Below are positions 1 to 7,880 of a stretch of DNA of 28,797 bases, in pieces. A program made the position numbers and the translations under genes. Every line of letters begins with the position of its first letter. Position 1 is the first letter of the stretch. The notes beneath the pieces are model-generated. The model had not been told where the DNA came from. It saw only the letters and a program-made list of their open reading frames with translations, and made no database searches. The stretch is from Candidatus Omnitrophota bacterium (GTDB lineage Bacteria > Ratteibacteria > UBA8468 > B48-G9 > JAFGKM01): positions 1 to 28,797 of the forward strand of contig JAMWCA010000006.1 of the NCBI GenBank assembly GCA_023819545.1. Direction: 5' to 3'.

Positions 1-2
1 TT

Positions 3-614
3 ATTCTATATAAAGGGAAAGATATCAAAAAAATTAAAAATATTGATTATGCAAAACAAGTTGGATATCTCCCATCAGAAATAAAGTTTACTTTTGAAAT
101 TAAAGTTATTGATTTTTTAAATTTTGGGTTTTTTCCATATATTGGAAGATTTGGAAAAGAAAATAAAAAAGTTGTTGAAGAAATAAGTTATAAATTAAAT
201 ATTGAAAATTTACTTGAAAAAAAAATAACAAAATTATCTGAAGGAGAAAAACAAAGAATTTATATAGGTCAAATTCTTGTTCAAAATCCAGAAGTTATTT
301 TACTTGATGAACCAACAAGTCATCTTGATATTGGATATCAATTTCAAATAATGGATATTTTAAAAGATTTGAATGAAACTGGTTTAACAATAATAAGTAT
401 TTTTCATGATTTAAACATTGCATCCTGTTATTGCTCAAAGATTATTCTGTTTAAAAATGGAGAAATTTATAAACAAGGAAATGTTGAAGATGTTCTAACT
501 TACCAGAATATAGAGGAAGTATATAATACAAAAGTCCTTGTTTATAAAAATCCATTTACAAAAAAAATAAACATTTTTGGGCTCCCTTCTTATTTGTTGA
601 AAAATAAAAATTAG
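3..614 (+). CDS. ABC transporter ATP-binding protein, FecE/BtuD-like (5' end outside window)
   Basis: The reading frame is open from position 3 to the TAG at 612-614, so this is the C-terminal two thirds of a gene that begins before the window. Visible motifs are the ABC signature LSEGEKQR (a variant of LSGGQ), the Walker B segment VILLDEPTSHLD and the switch histidine in SIFHDLN. The Walker A loop lies upstream and is not seen. The order and spacing fit the cytoplasmic ATPase of iron-siderophore, haem or cobalamin importers (FecE/BtuD/FhuC type), in which TSHLD and HDLN are common. The substrate cannot be told without the permease and binding-protein genes. It has no evident link to the hydrogenase operon, from which it is separated by a 133-bp control region. 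Confidence 0.85.
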   Translation: MLYKGKDIKKIKNIDYAKQVGYLPSEIKFTFEIKVIDFLNFGFFPYIGRFGKENKKVVEEISYKLNIENLLEKKITKLSEGEKQRIYIGQILVQNPEVILLDEPTSHLDIGYQFQIMDILKDLNETGLTIISIFHDLNIASCYCSKIILFKNGEIYKQGNVEDVLTYQNIEEVYNTKVLVYKNPFTKKINIFGLPSYLLKNKN

Positions 615-628
615 TTTTAAATTTTGAT

Positions 629-660
629 AAGTTGACAACTTAAAAATTTTAGATTAAAAT
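629..660 (+). promoter_or_regulatory. Possible upstream promoter with a small palindrome over the -35
   Basis: TTGACA at 632-637 and TAAAAT at 655-660 are separated by 17 bp, a good sigma70 match. The -35 lies inside the palindrome AAGTTG-A-CAACTT (629-641), which could be a repressor site or a chance symmetry. A transcript from here would start near 667 and have a leader of about 80 nt before the hydrogenase operon. Confidence 0.35.
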
Positions 661-692
661 TTTTCACTTATTTTTGAAGTAAATAAAAAAAC

Positions 693-720
693 TTGACAAA
701 AAAATTTTTTTCTATAAAAT
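693..720 (+). promoter_or_regulatory. Probable promoter of the hydrogenase-Mrp operon
   Basis: A perfect -35 TTGACA (693-698) is followed after 16 bp by TAAAAT (715-720). Transcription would start around 727, at the left edge of the palindrome at 728-749. The leader would then be only about 20 nt and contains no Shine-Dalgarno sequence. Confidence 0.5.
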
Positions 721-727
721 AAAAATA

Positions 728-749
728 ATTTGTGAAAAATTTCACAAAT
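728..749 (+). promoter_or_regulatory. Rex-like operator overlapping the first start codon of the operon
   Basis: The 22-bp stretch is a perfect inverted repeat with 10-bp arms and a 2-bp centre. Its core at 730-747 reads TTGTGAA-AAAT-TTCACAA. This matches the known operator pattern of the NADH-sensing repressor Rex (TTGTGAA-N4-TTCACAA) at all 14 fixed positions. The same core also contains TGTGA-N6-TCACA, the pattern of CRP/FNR-family sites, so the family assignment is not unique. It lies just downstream of the -10 at 715-720 and includes the A and T of the ATG at 748, a position suited to repression. Rex is favoured because the operon encodes an NAD(P)H-linked hydrogenase. Confidence 0.6.
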
Positions 750-1761
750 GGAAAGATTATATATAAAATCGGAAGATTGGAATGGATTTATAAAAGGGAA
801 GTTAAAGGAAAATAGGATTTATGTTCCTATTGAAAAAAATAATTTTTTATTTTATGAAATTTTAAATGAAGAAAATTGCGAAAAAATTATTTATGATAGG
901 GCAAGAACTATAGAACCATTGAAGACATTTTTATATCCATTTAAAGAATTTGTTGTTCCAGAAATTGAAAATATAGGTGAAATTATTGTTATGGGAGTAA
1001 CTTCTTGCGATTTACAAGGACTTGAAATTCTTGATTCTGTTTTCAAGGAAGGCGATTACAAAGATTTAAATTATATAAAAAGAAGAGAAAATTTGTTAAT
1101 AATAAGTTTTGATTGTAAAGAACCATATAGTAGTTGTTTCTGTAATCTTGTTGGAGTTAATCCATATCCAGAAAAAAACTTTGATTTGAATTTAAGTAAA
1201 ATTGAAAATGGTTTTATAGTTGAAATTGGAAGCGAAAAAGGAAAAGAGTTTATAGGACAAGATAAAAGATTTTATCAGGTAAATCAAACACAAATTAAAA
1301 ATTTAGAAGAAGATAGAAAAAAAGTTATAGAAAAATTGGAAGAAATTAATAGAAATTTTGATATAAAAAATTTTGAGAATTTAGAAGGTATGTATCAAAA
1401 AGAATACTGGGAAATTTCTGATGTAAAAAATTGTGTTTCTTGTGGAAGTTGCACTTTTAATTGTCCTACTTGTGTATGTTTTTTACTTGAAGATACAAGT
1501 GATAATGGTAATTTTAAAAAAGTTAAGGTTTGGGATAGTTGTCAATTCCCTGGATATGCAAAGATGGCTTCTGGCGAAACACCAAGACCAACTCTTTATG
1601 ATAGATATGCGAATAGATTGTTATGTAAATACTGGTATATGAGAAAAAATTTTAATACTATAGGTTGCACTGGATGTGGAAGGTGTATTAGTGGTTGTAT
1701 AGGAAAGATTGATAAAAGAAAAGTTTTAAGTGAAGTTTTAAGAAAGAAAATAAAGGTATAA
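748..1761 (+). CDS. 4Fe-4S electron-transfer subunit, sulfhydrogenase beta (HydB/AsrA) family
   Basis: A 337-residue protein of the family that passes electrons between the FAD/NAD(P)-binding gamma subunit and a hydrogenase or sulfite reductase. A family segment VTSCDLQGLEIL lies at residues 84-95. Two [4Fe-4S] motifs follow: C229-x2-C232-x2-C235-x3-C239 and C307-x2-C310-x2-C313-x3-C317. There is no signal peptide or membrane segment, so it is a cytoplasmic peripheral subunit. The N-terminus MERLYIKSEDW resembles the family start, which supports ATG 748 even though no Shine-Dalgarno is present and the codon lies inside the Rex-like palindrome. The next gene starts 2 bp after its stop. HydB normally partners a soluble group 3b hydrogenase; here the partner is a group 4 membrane enzyme. 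AsrA is the alternative name, but no sulfite reductase AsrC is nearby. Confidence 0.85.
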   Translation: MERLYIKSEDWNGFIKGKLKENRIYVPIEKNNFLFYEILNEENCEKIIYDRARTIEPLKTFLYPFKEFVVPEIENIGEIIVMGVTSCDLQGLEILDSVFKEGDYKDLNYIKRRENLLIISFDCKEPYSSCFCNLVGVNPYPEKNFDLNLSKIENGFIVEIGSEKGKEFIGQDKRFYQVNQTQIKNLEEDRKKVIEKLEEINRNFDIKNFENLEGMYQKEYWEISDVKNCVSCGSCTFNCPTCVCFLLEDTSDNGNFKKVKVWDSCQFPGYAKMASGETPRPTLYDRYANRLLCKYWYMRKNFNTIGCTGCGRCISGCIGKIDKRKVLSEVLRKKIKV

Positions 1762-1763
1762 TT

Positions 1764-2594
1764 ATGGATAAAAATATTTATAAACCAATAAAATGTGAAG
1801 TTATTGATAATATAAAAGAATCACCAACAATAAATACAATTGTTTTAAAACCAGAAAAGAATTTTTCTTTTCTTGCAGGTCAATTTGCATCTTTAACTGT
1901 TCCTGGAATTGGTGAAGCACCTTTTACACCTTCCTCATCTCCATTTGATAAAGAAAAAATTGAATTTACTGTTATGAAAACAGGAAGAGTAACAGAAAAA
2001 ATACACGAGTTAAAAAAAGGAGATATAGTTGGTGTAAGAGGTCCTTTTGGAAAGCCATATCCACTTGAAAAGTTTAAAGGTAAAGAAGTTCTGCTTGTTG
2101 GCGGAGGAGTTGGGCTTGCTCCTATAAGGGCCTTGTTTCTTGCACTTGTTGAAACATATACAAATTATAAAAGAATTTTGTTTTGTTGCGGAGCAAGAAC
2201 TCCACAAGATTATATATATAAGGAAATGATTTTTGACAAATGGCAGAAATTATGTGAGAAAATTCCACTTTGTTTTAGAATTACTGTTGATAGAAAAGAT
2301 GAAAATTGGAAATATATGGAAGGAGTAGTAACTGTAACACTTGATAACCTTGATATGGATATAAAAAATTCTGTTGCTGTTGTTTGTGGACCACCTATTA
2401 TGATGAAATTTACAACTTTAAAATTACTTGAAATTGGTTTTACTCCAGAAAATATTTATCTATCAATGGAAAGAAAGATGTATTGCGGAATTGGTCATTG
2501 TCGGCATTGTATGATAGGAGAACTTTTTGTATGTAAGGATGGGCCTGTTTTTACATATCAAGAGTTAAAAGAAAAACCAAATATATGGGTTTAA
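1764..2594 (+). CDS. FAD/NAD(P)-binding subunit, sulfhydrogenase gamma (HydG/AsrB) family
   Basis: A 276-residue flavoprotein of the ferredoxin-NADP reductase superfamily, expected to exchange electrons between NAD(P)H and the Fe-S chain. The N-terminal FAD domain includes APFTPSS at residues 52-58 and GVRGPFGKPYP at 90-100. The nucleotide-binding domain starts with LVGGGVGLAP (111-120) and ends near CGPP (208-211). A C-terminal [2Fe-2S] site is formed by C241, C246, C249 and C257, followed by the family's DGPVFTYQEL. The same architecture is found in HydG, AsrB and the PyrK/NfnA relatives. With HydB it forms an electron-input module. NADH and NADPH cannot be distinguished from the sequence. 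Intergenic gaps of 2 bp before and 1 bp after show tight operon packing. Confidence 0.87.
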   Translation: MDKNIYKPIKCEVIDNIKESPTINTIVLKPEKNFSFLAGQFASLTVPGIGEAPFTPSSSPFDKEKIEFTVMKTGRVTEKIHELKKGDIVGVRGPFGKPYPLEKFKGKEVLLVGGGVGLAPIRALFLALVETYTNYKRILFCCGARTPQDYIYKEMIFDKWQKLCEKIPLCFRITVDRKDENWKYMEGVVTVTLDNLDMDIKNSVAVVCGPPIMMKFTTLKLLEIGFTPENIYLSMERKMYCGIGHCRHCMIGELFVCKDGPVFTYQELKEKPNIWV

Positions 2595-2595
2595 A

Positions 2596-3087
2596 ATGAA
2601 AAAGTTATTTATTGATTATGATAAGTGTTTAAGTTGTGAAAAGTGTGATGTTAAGTGTTCCTATTTTTTACATCCTGAAAATGATGGAATATCAAGTTTA
2701 AGAGAAGAGATTGCTTTTTTACTTGCTTGTAGAAGGTGTGAAGACCATCCGTGTATAAATTCTTGTCCAACAGAAGCGCTTAAAAGAGAAAACAATATAA
2801 ATAAAAGAAGTAAATTTTTATGCATTTCATGTAAGAGTTGTATGCTTGCTTGTCCATTTGGAACTATTTTACCAGATATTATTCCATATATTACGGGAAA
2901 ATGCGATTTATGTAAAGGAAGGTTAAAAGAAAATGAAATTCCTTTATGTGTTAAAACTGCAAAATGTGAAGCAATAAAATTTGTTGAAGAAAGTGAAATA
3001 GAAGATAAAGAAAACTTGTATAAAATTGGAGAAAATTTAATTGTAAAGTGTTATAGTTATATTGAAAGCTACGGATTAAAAAAATGA
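2596..3087 (+). CDS. Polyferredoxin subunit with four [4Fe-4S] clusters, HycB/DmsB-like
   Basis: A 163-residue cytoplasmic protein with four cysteine quartets: C11/C14/C17/C21, C45/C48/C53/C57, C76/C79/C82/C86 and C103/C106/C118/C124. This is the pattern of HycB/HydN/DmsB electron-transfer subunits, where paired quartets share ligands between clusters. In formate hydrogenlyase HycB links formate dehydrogenase to the hydrogenase. Here it sits between the HydB/HydG pair and the hydrogenase core and probably bridges them, although no interaction surface can be read from sequence. Its stop overlaps the next start (ATGA, 3084-3087), so translation of the two is probably coupled. Confidence 0.85.
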   Translation: MKKLFIDYDKCLSCEKCDVKCSYFLHPENDGISSLREEIAFLLACRRCEDHPCINSCPTEALKRENNINKRSKFLCISCKSCMLACPFGTILPDIIPYITGKCDLCKGRLKENEIPLCVKTAKCEAIKFVEESEIEDKENLYKIGENLIVKCYSYIESYGLKK

Positions 3088-4013
3088 ATGCAATTTATAA
3101 TTTTGTTTATTTTATTTTGTCTTTTCTTGTTTTAAGTATAATTGGACTTTTTGTTAGTTGGATAGATAGAAAAATAACTGCACGGATTCAGTGGAGAGTT
3201 GGTCCTCCATGGTATCAGAACTTTGCAGATATTATAAAACTTTCAGGTAAAGAAATTTTAATACCTGAAAATGGTAATAAGTTTATTTTTCTATTCTCAC
3301 CAATTTTAGGTCTTATATCAGCAACTATATGTGGAACAATAATTTTCCTTGTTTTAAAGAAAAACTTTGGATTTGGTGGTGATTTAATTCTTTTTGTTTA
3401 TTTGCTTATAATTCCATCTCTTTCCATAATTCTTGGAGGTAGTTCATCAGGTAATGTTCTCGCTTCAGTAGGAATAAGTAGGGAATTAAAACTTCTTCTT
3501 TCTTATGAACTCCCTTTTATTTGTGGGATAATAATACCTGCGATAAAATCAGGTTCAACAACTTCATTAATTGAAATTATAAAATATCAAGAAATAAATG
3601 GAAGTAATATTCTTTCTTTTTCTGGAATTCTTGGTTTTATAATAATTTTAATTTCATCTGTAGGAAAACTTGGAGTTGTTCCTTTTGACCTTGCAGAAGC
3701 AGAAACAGAGATTGCAGGTGGTTCATTAATTGAGTATTCAGGAATATTACTTGGATTTTATAAATTAACAAAAGCAATTTTATTTGTTGTTGTTCCTATT
3801 TTTGTAGTTATTCTTTACCTTGGAGGGAGTGAAGTAAATAGTTTTGGTGGTTTTTTAATTTTTCTGATTAAATATTTAATAGTAGTTATTCTTATAACTT
3901 TAATAAGAAATACAAATCCAAGATTGAGAATAGACCAGACATTAAGATTTTTCTGGGGATGGTTAACTTTGATAGGTATATTAGGTATTTTACTTACTTT
4001 ATCAGGAGTTTAA
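3084..4013 (+). CDS. Hydrogenase membrane anchor subunit, NuoH/MbhM/HycD family
   Basis: A 309-residue membrane protein with about eight hydrophobic segments. Family hallmarks are KLSGKEILIPENG near residues 52-64 and PFDLAEAETEIAGG around residue 200, the acidic loop that faces the quinone-binding region in complex I and couples to the hydrogenase module in group 4 enzymes. Known members anchor the NuoB/NuoD-like pair and link catalysis to ion translocation. The length fits HycD, MbhM and NuoH. The start ATG 3084 overlaps the previous stop, and the NuoB-like gene starts 1 bp after its stop. Confidence 0.9.
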   Translation: MNAIYNFVYFILSFLVLSIIGLFVSWIDRKITARIQWRVGPPWYQNFADIIKLSGKEILIPENGNKFIFLFSPILGLISATICGTIIFLVLKKNFGFGGDLILFVYLLIIPSLSIILGGSSSGNVLASVGISRELKLLLSYELPFICGIIIPAIKSGSTTSLIEIIKYQEINGSNILSFSGILGFIIILISSVGKLGVVPFDLAEAETEIAGGSLIEYSGILLGFYKLTKAILFVVVPIFVVILYLGGSEVNSFGGFLIFLIKYLIVVILITLIRNTNPRLRIDQTLRFFWGWLTLIGILGILLTLSGV

Positions 4014-4014
4014 G

Positions 4015-4431
4015 ATGAACTTAAAATTAAAGGCACTTAAAAAAAGTTTATGGGTATACCATCTAAGTGCTGGAAGTTGTAATAATTGTGATATAGAAAT
4101 TTTAGACCTTTTAACTCCAAGGTTTGATGTTGAAAGATTTGGTATAATACTTGCAGCAAGTCCAAGACATGCAGATGTCTTATTATGCACAGGAATTGTT
4201 AATAAAAAATGTGTTGAAAGAATTAAAGAAGTATATGAGCAGACACCTAAGCCATGTGTAGTTGTTGCTATTGGTGCCTGTGCATGTTCTGGTGGAATTT
4301 TCAGAGATGGCTATCAAATGGCAGGACCTTTAAACAAAATTATTCCAGTTGATGTATATATTCCAGGATGTCCACCTAAACCAGAAAGTATAATAGCAGG
4401 TATTGTTAAGTTTTTAAGGGAGTTGAAATGA
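4015..4431 (+). CDS. Group 4 [NiFe] hydrogenase small subunit (NuoB/MbhJ/EchC family)
   Basis: A 138-residue protein carrying the single proximal [4Fe-4S] cluster. The ligands are C22 and C25 (SCNNCDIE), C89 (GACACSGG) and C119 (PGCPPKPE). CNNCD is typical of the group 4 hydrogenase branch rather than respiratory complex I. The protein is short and has no twin-arginine signal, as usual for this cytoplasm-facing class. It hands electrons to the nickel site of the large subunit encoded two genes downstream. Its stop overlaps the next start (ATGA at 4428-4431). Confidence 0.93.
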   Translation: MNLKLKALKKSLWVYHLSAGSCNNCDIEILDLLTPRFDVERFGIILAASPRHADVLLCTGIVNKKCVERIKEVYEQTPKPCVVVAIGACACSGGIFRDGYQMAGPLNKIIPVDVYIPGCPPKPESIIAGIVKFLRELK

Positions 4432-4868
4432 TTGAAAGAATTAAAGAAAAATTGGGTGATAAGATAAAAGAGATAAAGTTTCATAATGAAAAAAGAATAT
4501 ATATAACAGTTGATAAAAAGGACTTAAAAGAAGTGGTAAATATAATTTTTAATCAACTTGGTGCAAGGTATCAAATTGTGTCAGGAATTGAAAATTTTGA
4601 TAATTTTGAACTTTTATACCATTTTTCTTTTGATAAAGAAAATGGAATTGTTGTCTCTTTTAGGACATTTTTAGATAAAGAAAAACCAGAAATTGAAAGT
4701 TTAACATCTATTATACCTGGAATATCATATATTGAAAGAGAAATATGGGAACTGCTTGGAATAAATTTTATAGGGCATCCAAATTTGAAACATTTTTTAT
4801 TAAGAGAGGACTGGCAAGAAAATTTATACCCATTGAGGAAAGGAGTAAAAAAAGATGGCAGAGAATAA
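4428..4868 (+). CDS. NuoC/MbhK-like hydrogenase subunit
   Basis: A 146-residue soluble subunit of the complex I 30-kDa family. The conserved part is the C-terminal half, with LTSIIPGISYIEREIWELLGI and a downstream HPNLKHFLLREDW segment, matching the family's usual xERE-x-DLfGI-x-F-x-gHP-x-LRRil-x-edW pattern. In group 4 hydrogenases this subunit packs against the small and large subunits and has no cofactor. The N-terminal half is weakly conserved in the family and is not distinctive here. It overlaps the large-subunit gene by 14 bp. Confidence 0.88.
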   Translation: MIERIKEKLGDKIKEIKFHNEKRIYITVDKKDLKEVVNIIFNQLGARYQIVSGIENFDNFELLYHFSFDKENGIVVSFRTFLDKEKPEIESLTSIIPGISYIEREIWELLGINFIGHPNLKHFLLREDWQENLYPLRKGVKKDGRE

Positions 4869-6084
4869 AAAGGTTATTGTTCCAATTGGTCCATATCATC
4901 CACTTTTGGAAGAACCAGAATATTTTCAACTTTATTGTGATGGAGAAGAGGTAGTTGATGTTGAGTGGATAGCAGGATATAACCATAGAGGGATTGAAAA
5001 ACTCTCTGAATCAAAACACTGGGAACAAGTAACATTTCTTGTTGAAAGGATTTGTGGTATATGTTCTACTTCACATCCAATTGCTTATTGTAATGCTGTT
5101 GAAGATTTATCTGGGATAGAAATACCTGAAAGAGCAAAATATATAAGAAATGTAATTGGTGAACTTGAACGGCTCCATAGTCATTTACTTTGGGTAGGAC
5201 TTGCAGGTCATTTTCTTGGTTATAATACAGTTTTTATGTGGGCTTGGAAATATAGAGAGCCAATTCTTGATATGTTTGAAATGATAACTGGGAATAGAAA
5301 TCATTATGCAATGTTGAGAATAGGAGGAGTAAGAAGAGATATTGAGGATGAAGATATACCAGTTTTAAAAAAGACACTTTCAGAAGTAAAAGATAAAATA
5401 AAAATGTTGACAGAGGCAGTTTTAGATGACCCTGTGCTTGGTGCAAGATTAAAAGGAGTTGGTGTTTTAAAGAAACAAGATATAAAGAATTATGGTGCTG
5501 TTGGACCTATCGCAAGAGCAAGTGGAGTTGATATAGATGTAAGAAAGGATGACCCATATGCTGCATATAATCTTGTTGAATGGAAAGTAATTACAACAGA
5601 AAATGGTGATGTATTTGATAAAGCAGTTGTAAGATTACTTGAATCTTTTGAAAGTATAAAAATAATAGAACAATCTCTTGATGCAATTTATCATAAAAAA
5701 GGTGAAATATGGAAAGAAGTAAGAAACATACCTGAAGGAGAAGGAATAGGTCATCATGAAGCACCAAGAGGAGAAGTTTTTCATTATGTAAGAAGTGATG
5801 GGAATACAACAAGTCCAGTAAGGCATAAAATTAGAGCACCAAGTTATGTAAATATTCCTACATTTAAAGCAAGTTGTATAGGACAGACAATTTCAGATGT
5901 TTGTATAATCTTGGCAGGAGTAGACCCATGTTATTGCTGTACTGAAAGAGTTGCGGTTTATGATAAGGATAAAAAGAAAAAGGTTTATAGTTTTGATCAA
6001 CTTGTTAAAAAATCAATCGAAAAGACAGAAAGGATAAAAAAAGAAATAGGGAAAGAAGGTAAATTATGGAAAAAATTATTATAA
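4855..6084 (+). CDS. Group 4 [NiFe] hydrogenase large (catalytic) subunit, NuoD/MbhL family
   Basis: A 409-residue catalytic subunit. Both nickel-binding motifs are intact: ERICGICSTSH gives C67 and C70 with H74, and DPCYCCTER gives C359 and C362 with the conserved Arg. Loss of these cysteines marks complex I NuoD, and they are altered in Mbx/Mbs-type sulfur-reducing relatives, so this is most likely a working hydrogenase that interconverts H+ and H2. The ATG at 4855 has a good AAAGGAG ribosome site 9 bp upstream and overlaps the NuoC-like gene by 14 bp. About 45 residues follow the last ligand, with no obvious His/Arg endopeptidase-processing tail, as is common in group 4 enzymes. An extra cysteine, C361, lies between the two C-terminal ligands. 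Confidence 0.95.
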   Translation: MAENKKVIVPIGPYHPLLEEPEYFQLYCDGEEVVDVEWIAGYNHRGIEKLSESKHWEQVTFLVERICGICSTSHPIAYCNAVEDLSGIEIPERAKYIRNVIGELERLHSHLLWVGLAGHFLGYNTVFMWAWKYREPILDMFEMITGNRNHYAMLRIGGVRRDIEDEDIPVLKKTLSEVKDKIKMLTEAVLDDPVLGARLKGVGVLKKQDIKNYGAVGPIARASGVDIDVRKDDPYAAYNLVEWKVITTENGDVFDKAVVRLLESFESIKIIEQSLDAIYHKKGEIWKEVRNIPEGEGIGHHEAPRGEVFHYVRSDGNTTSPVRHKIRAPSYVNIPTFKASCIGQTISDVCIILAGVDPCYCCTERVAVYDKDKKKKVYSFDQLVKKSIEKTERIKKEIGKEGKLWKKLL

Positions 6085-7868
6085 GTGTTTTTTCTATTGG
6101 TTTTATACTGGGTCTTATATGTAGGTTAATTCCATCAAGAATAAAATATATAAAGGAAATAATAGGTGGTTTTGCTTCTGTTTTTTATTTATTCTTTTCA
6201 ATTTCACTCTTTAAAACATCTTCTTACTACATTACAGAAATATTTCTAATAGACCAATTTTCAATTTTTATATCAATCTTTATTTCAATTTTTACTTTGC
6301 TTACATTAATTTATAGTTTCTCCTATTTTGAAAATTTTGAGAATTCAAATAGATATTATTGTTATATTTTATGGACATTAACTTGTTCAGTAGTTGCTGT
6401 TTTCTCAAATAATTTAATTCTTTTTTCTGTTTTCTGGGGAATGCTTGCAATTACTCTTTACTTACTTTTGAATATTTCAGGTGATGAAAATGCATATCCA
6501 GCAAAAAAGTCAATGATTATAGTTGGTGGGAGTGATTCTTTCTTAATTTTTGGGATATGTGGTTTAATCTATTTAACCGGTAAATATACAATAACTGATA
6601 TGAAAATATTTATAGCAAGTGGGCTTGAAATTGGAATTTTCTTTGCTTTGATTTGTGCTTCACTTGCAAAAGCAGGTTGTATGCCTTTACATACATGGAT
6701 ACCTGAAATTTCAGAAAATACTCCTTCTCCAATTTTAGCATATTTACCTGCTTCCCTTGATAAACTTTTAGGTATTTATCTTTTTTCAAGGATTTTACTC
6801 AATATGTTTGAATATCAGATTGACTTACATTCTGGTTTATGGTTTATTTTAAGATTAATAGGTTCTATTACAATTTTATGTGCAGTTTTAATGGCTATAG
6901 TTCAACATAATATGAAAAAATTACTTTCTTATCATGCTGTAAGTCAAGTTGGTTATATGGTTTTAGGTATTTCAACAAATTTACCATCAGGAATTATTGG
7001 TGGGCTTTTTCATATGTTAAATAATGCAATATATAAGTCACTTTTATTTTTTGGAGCAGGAAATGTTGAAAATAAAACAAAAATAGTTGAACTTGAAAAA
7101 CTTGGAGGTATTGGAAGATTTATGCCTATTACATTTTTTACTTTTTTAATTGGTTCTCTTTCTATAAGCGGTGTTCCTCCATTCAATGGATTCTTTTCAA
7201 AATATTTAATATATCAGGCGCTTTTTCAAGGAGCAAAAGATGGCAATTTTGAATGGCTTGTTTGGATTATATGTGCTATGATTGGGAGTGCTTTAACTCT
7301 TGCCAGTTTCTTAAAAATTGTTCATTCTGTGTTTTTAGGGCATTTGAAGGAGTATAAAGAAAAAATTAGTGAAGTTAATTTTTCAATGTTATTACCTGTA
7401 ATTATCCTTTCATTACTTTGTATTATTTTTGGTTTTGGATTTATTTATCCTGTTAAAATATTTGAAAATTCAATTGGAATATTTATTGAAAAAGGTTATA
7501 GTTTTTTAATTCCAACATTAACTTTGATTTTTGTTTCATTAATTTTTGGTTTTATTGTTTTTTCAATCTTTATGATTAATATAAAAAAAGCAAGAGTTGT
7601 ATCTTCTTTTGTTGGTGGTGAAAAAAGGTTAGAAGAAATGGAATTAAGTGGAGTAGAATTTTATAAGACAATTGAAAAAGAAAGATTTTTTGAAAAAATG
7701 TATCAAGGTGCAAGAAAGAAAATCTTTGATTTATATGAGGATTTCAAAAGAATTATATTTTATTTTGGTGAAGGGATAAGAGCAACACATACAGGTGTTT
7801 TGCCAACTTATTTGACTTGGATTTTGTTTGGTTGTATTGTTTTATTTATATTATTTATGAAATTTTAG
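6066..7868 (+). CDS. NuoL/MrpA-N-like membrane ion-translocation subunit
   Basis: A 600-residue polytopic membrane protein of the antiporter-like family shared by NuoL/M/N, HyfB/HyfF and MrpA/D. The lysine in the TM7 equivalent is present (K202 in SLAKAGCMPLHTWIP), as is K233 in PASLDKLLGIY. The TM5 position where MrpA/MrpD and NuoL/M have a key Glu (WE) reads SVFWGML, that is G125. The C-terminal 120 residues form a charged stretch and a final hydrophobic segment, like the lateral-helix extension of NuoL-type proteins. By position, between the large subunit and the MrpA C-terminal domain, it replaces the N-terminal part of MrpA, similar to MbxH'. It overlaps the large-subunit gene by 19 bp. 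Confidence 0.87.
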   Translation: MEKIIISVFSIGFILGLICRLIPSRIKYIKEIIGGFASVFYLFFSISLFKTSSYYITEIFLIDQFSIFISIFISIFTLLTLIYSFSYFENFENSNRYYCYILWTLTCSVVAVFSNNLILFSVFWGMLAITLYLLLNISGDENAYPAKKSMIIVGGSDSFLIFGICGLIYLTGKYTITDMKIFIASGLEIGIFFALICASLAKAGCMPLHTWIPEISENTPSPILAYLPASLDKLLGIYLFSRILLNMFEYQIDLHSGLWFILRLIGSITILCAVLMAIVQHNMKKLLSYHAVSQVGYMVLGISTNLPSGIIGGLFHMLNNAIYKSLLFFGAGNVENKTKIVELEKLGGIGRFMPITFFTFLIGSLSISGVPPFNGFFSKYLIYQALFQGAKDGNFEWLVWIICAMIGSALTLASFLKIVHSVFLGHLKEYKEKISEVNFSMLLPVIILSLLCIIFGFGFIYPVKIFENSIGIFIEKGYSFLIPTLTLIFVSLIFGFIVFSIFMINIKKARVVSSFVGGEKRLEEMELSGVEFYKTIEKERFFEKMYQGARKKIFDLYEDFKRIIFYFGEGIRATHTGVLPTYLTWILFGCIVLFILFMKF

Positions 7869-7880
7869 GAGAAAGAAGAG

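Noticed and set aside
629..641. AAGTTG-A-CAACTT as a terminator of the ABC ATPase gene
   Set aside because: The stem is only 6 bp with a 1-nt loop and no T run follows. It coincides with a good -35 element, so it is listed as part of a promoter.
5929..5940. Extra cysteine in CYCC of the hydrogenase large subunit as a sign of a special metal site or former selenocysteine
   Set aside because: The two ligand positions C359 and C362 are ordinary cysteine codons. The extra Cys sits at a variable position of the motif, and there is no in-frame TGA.
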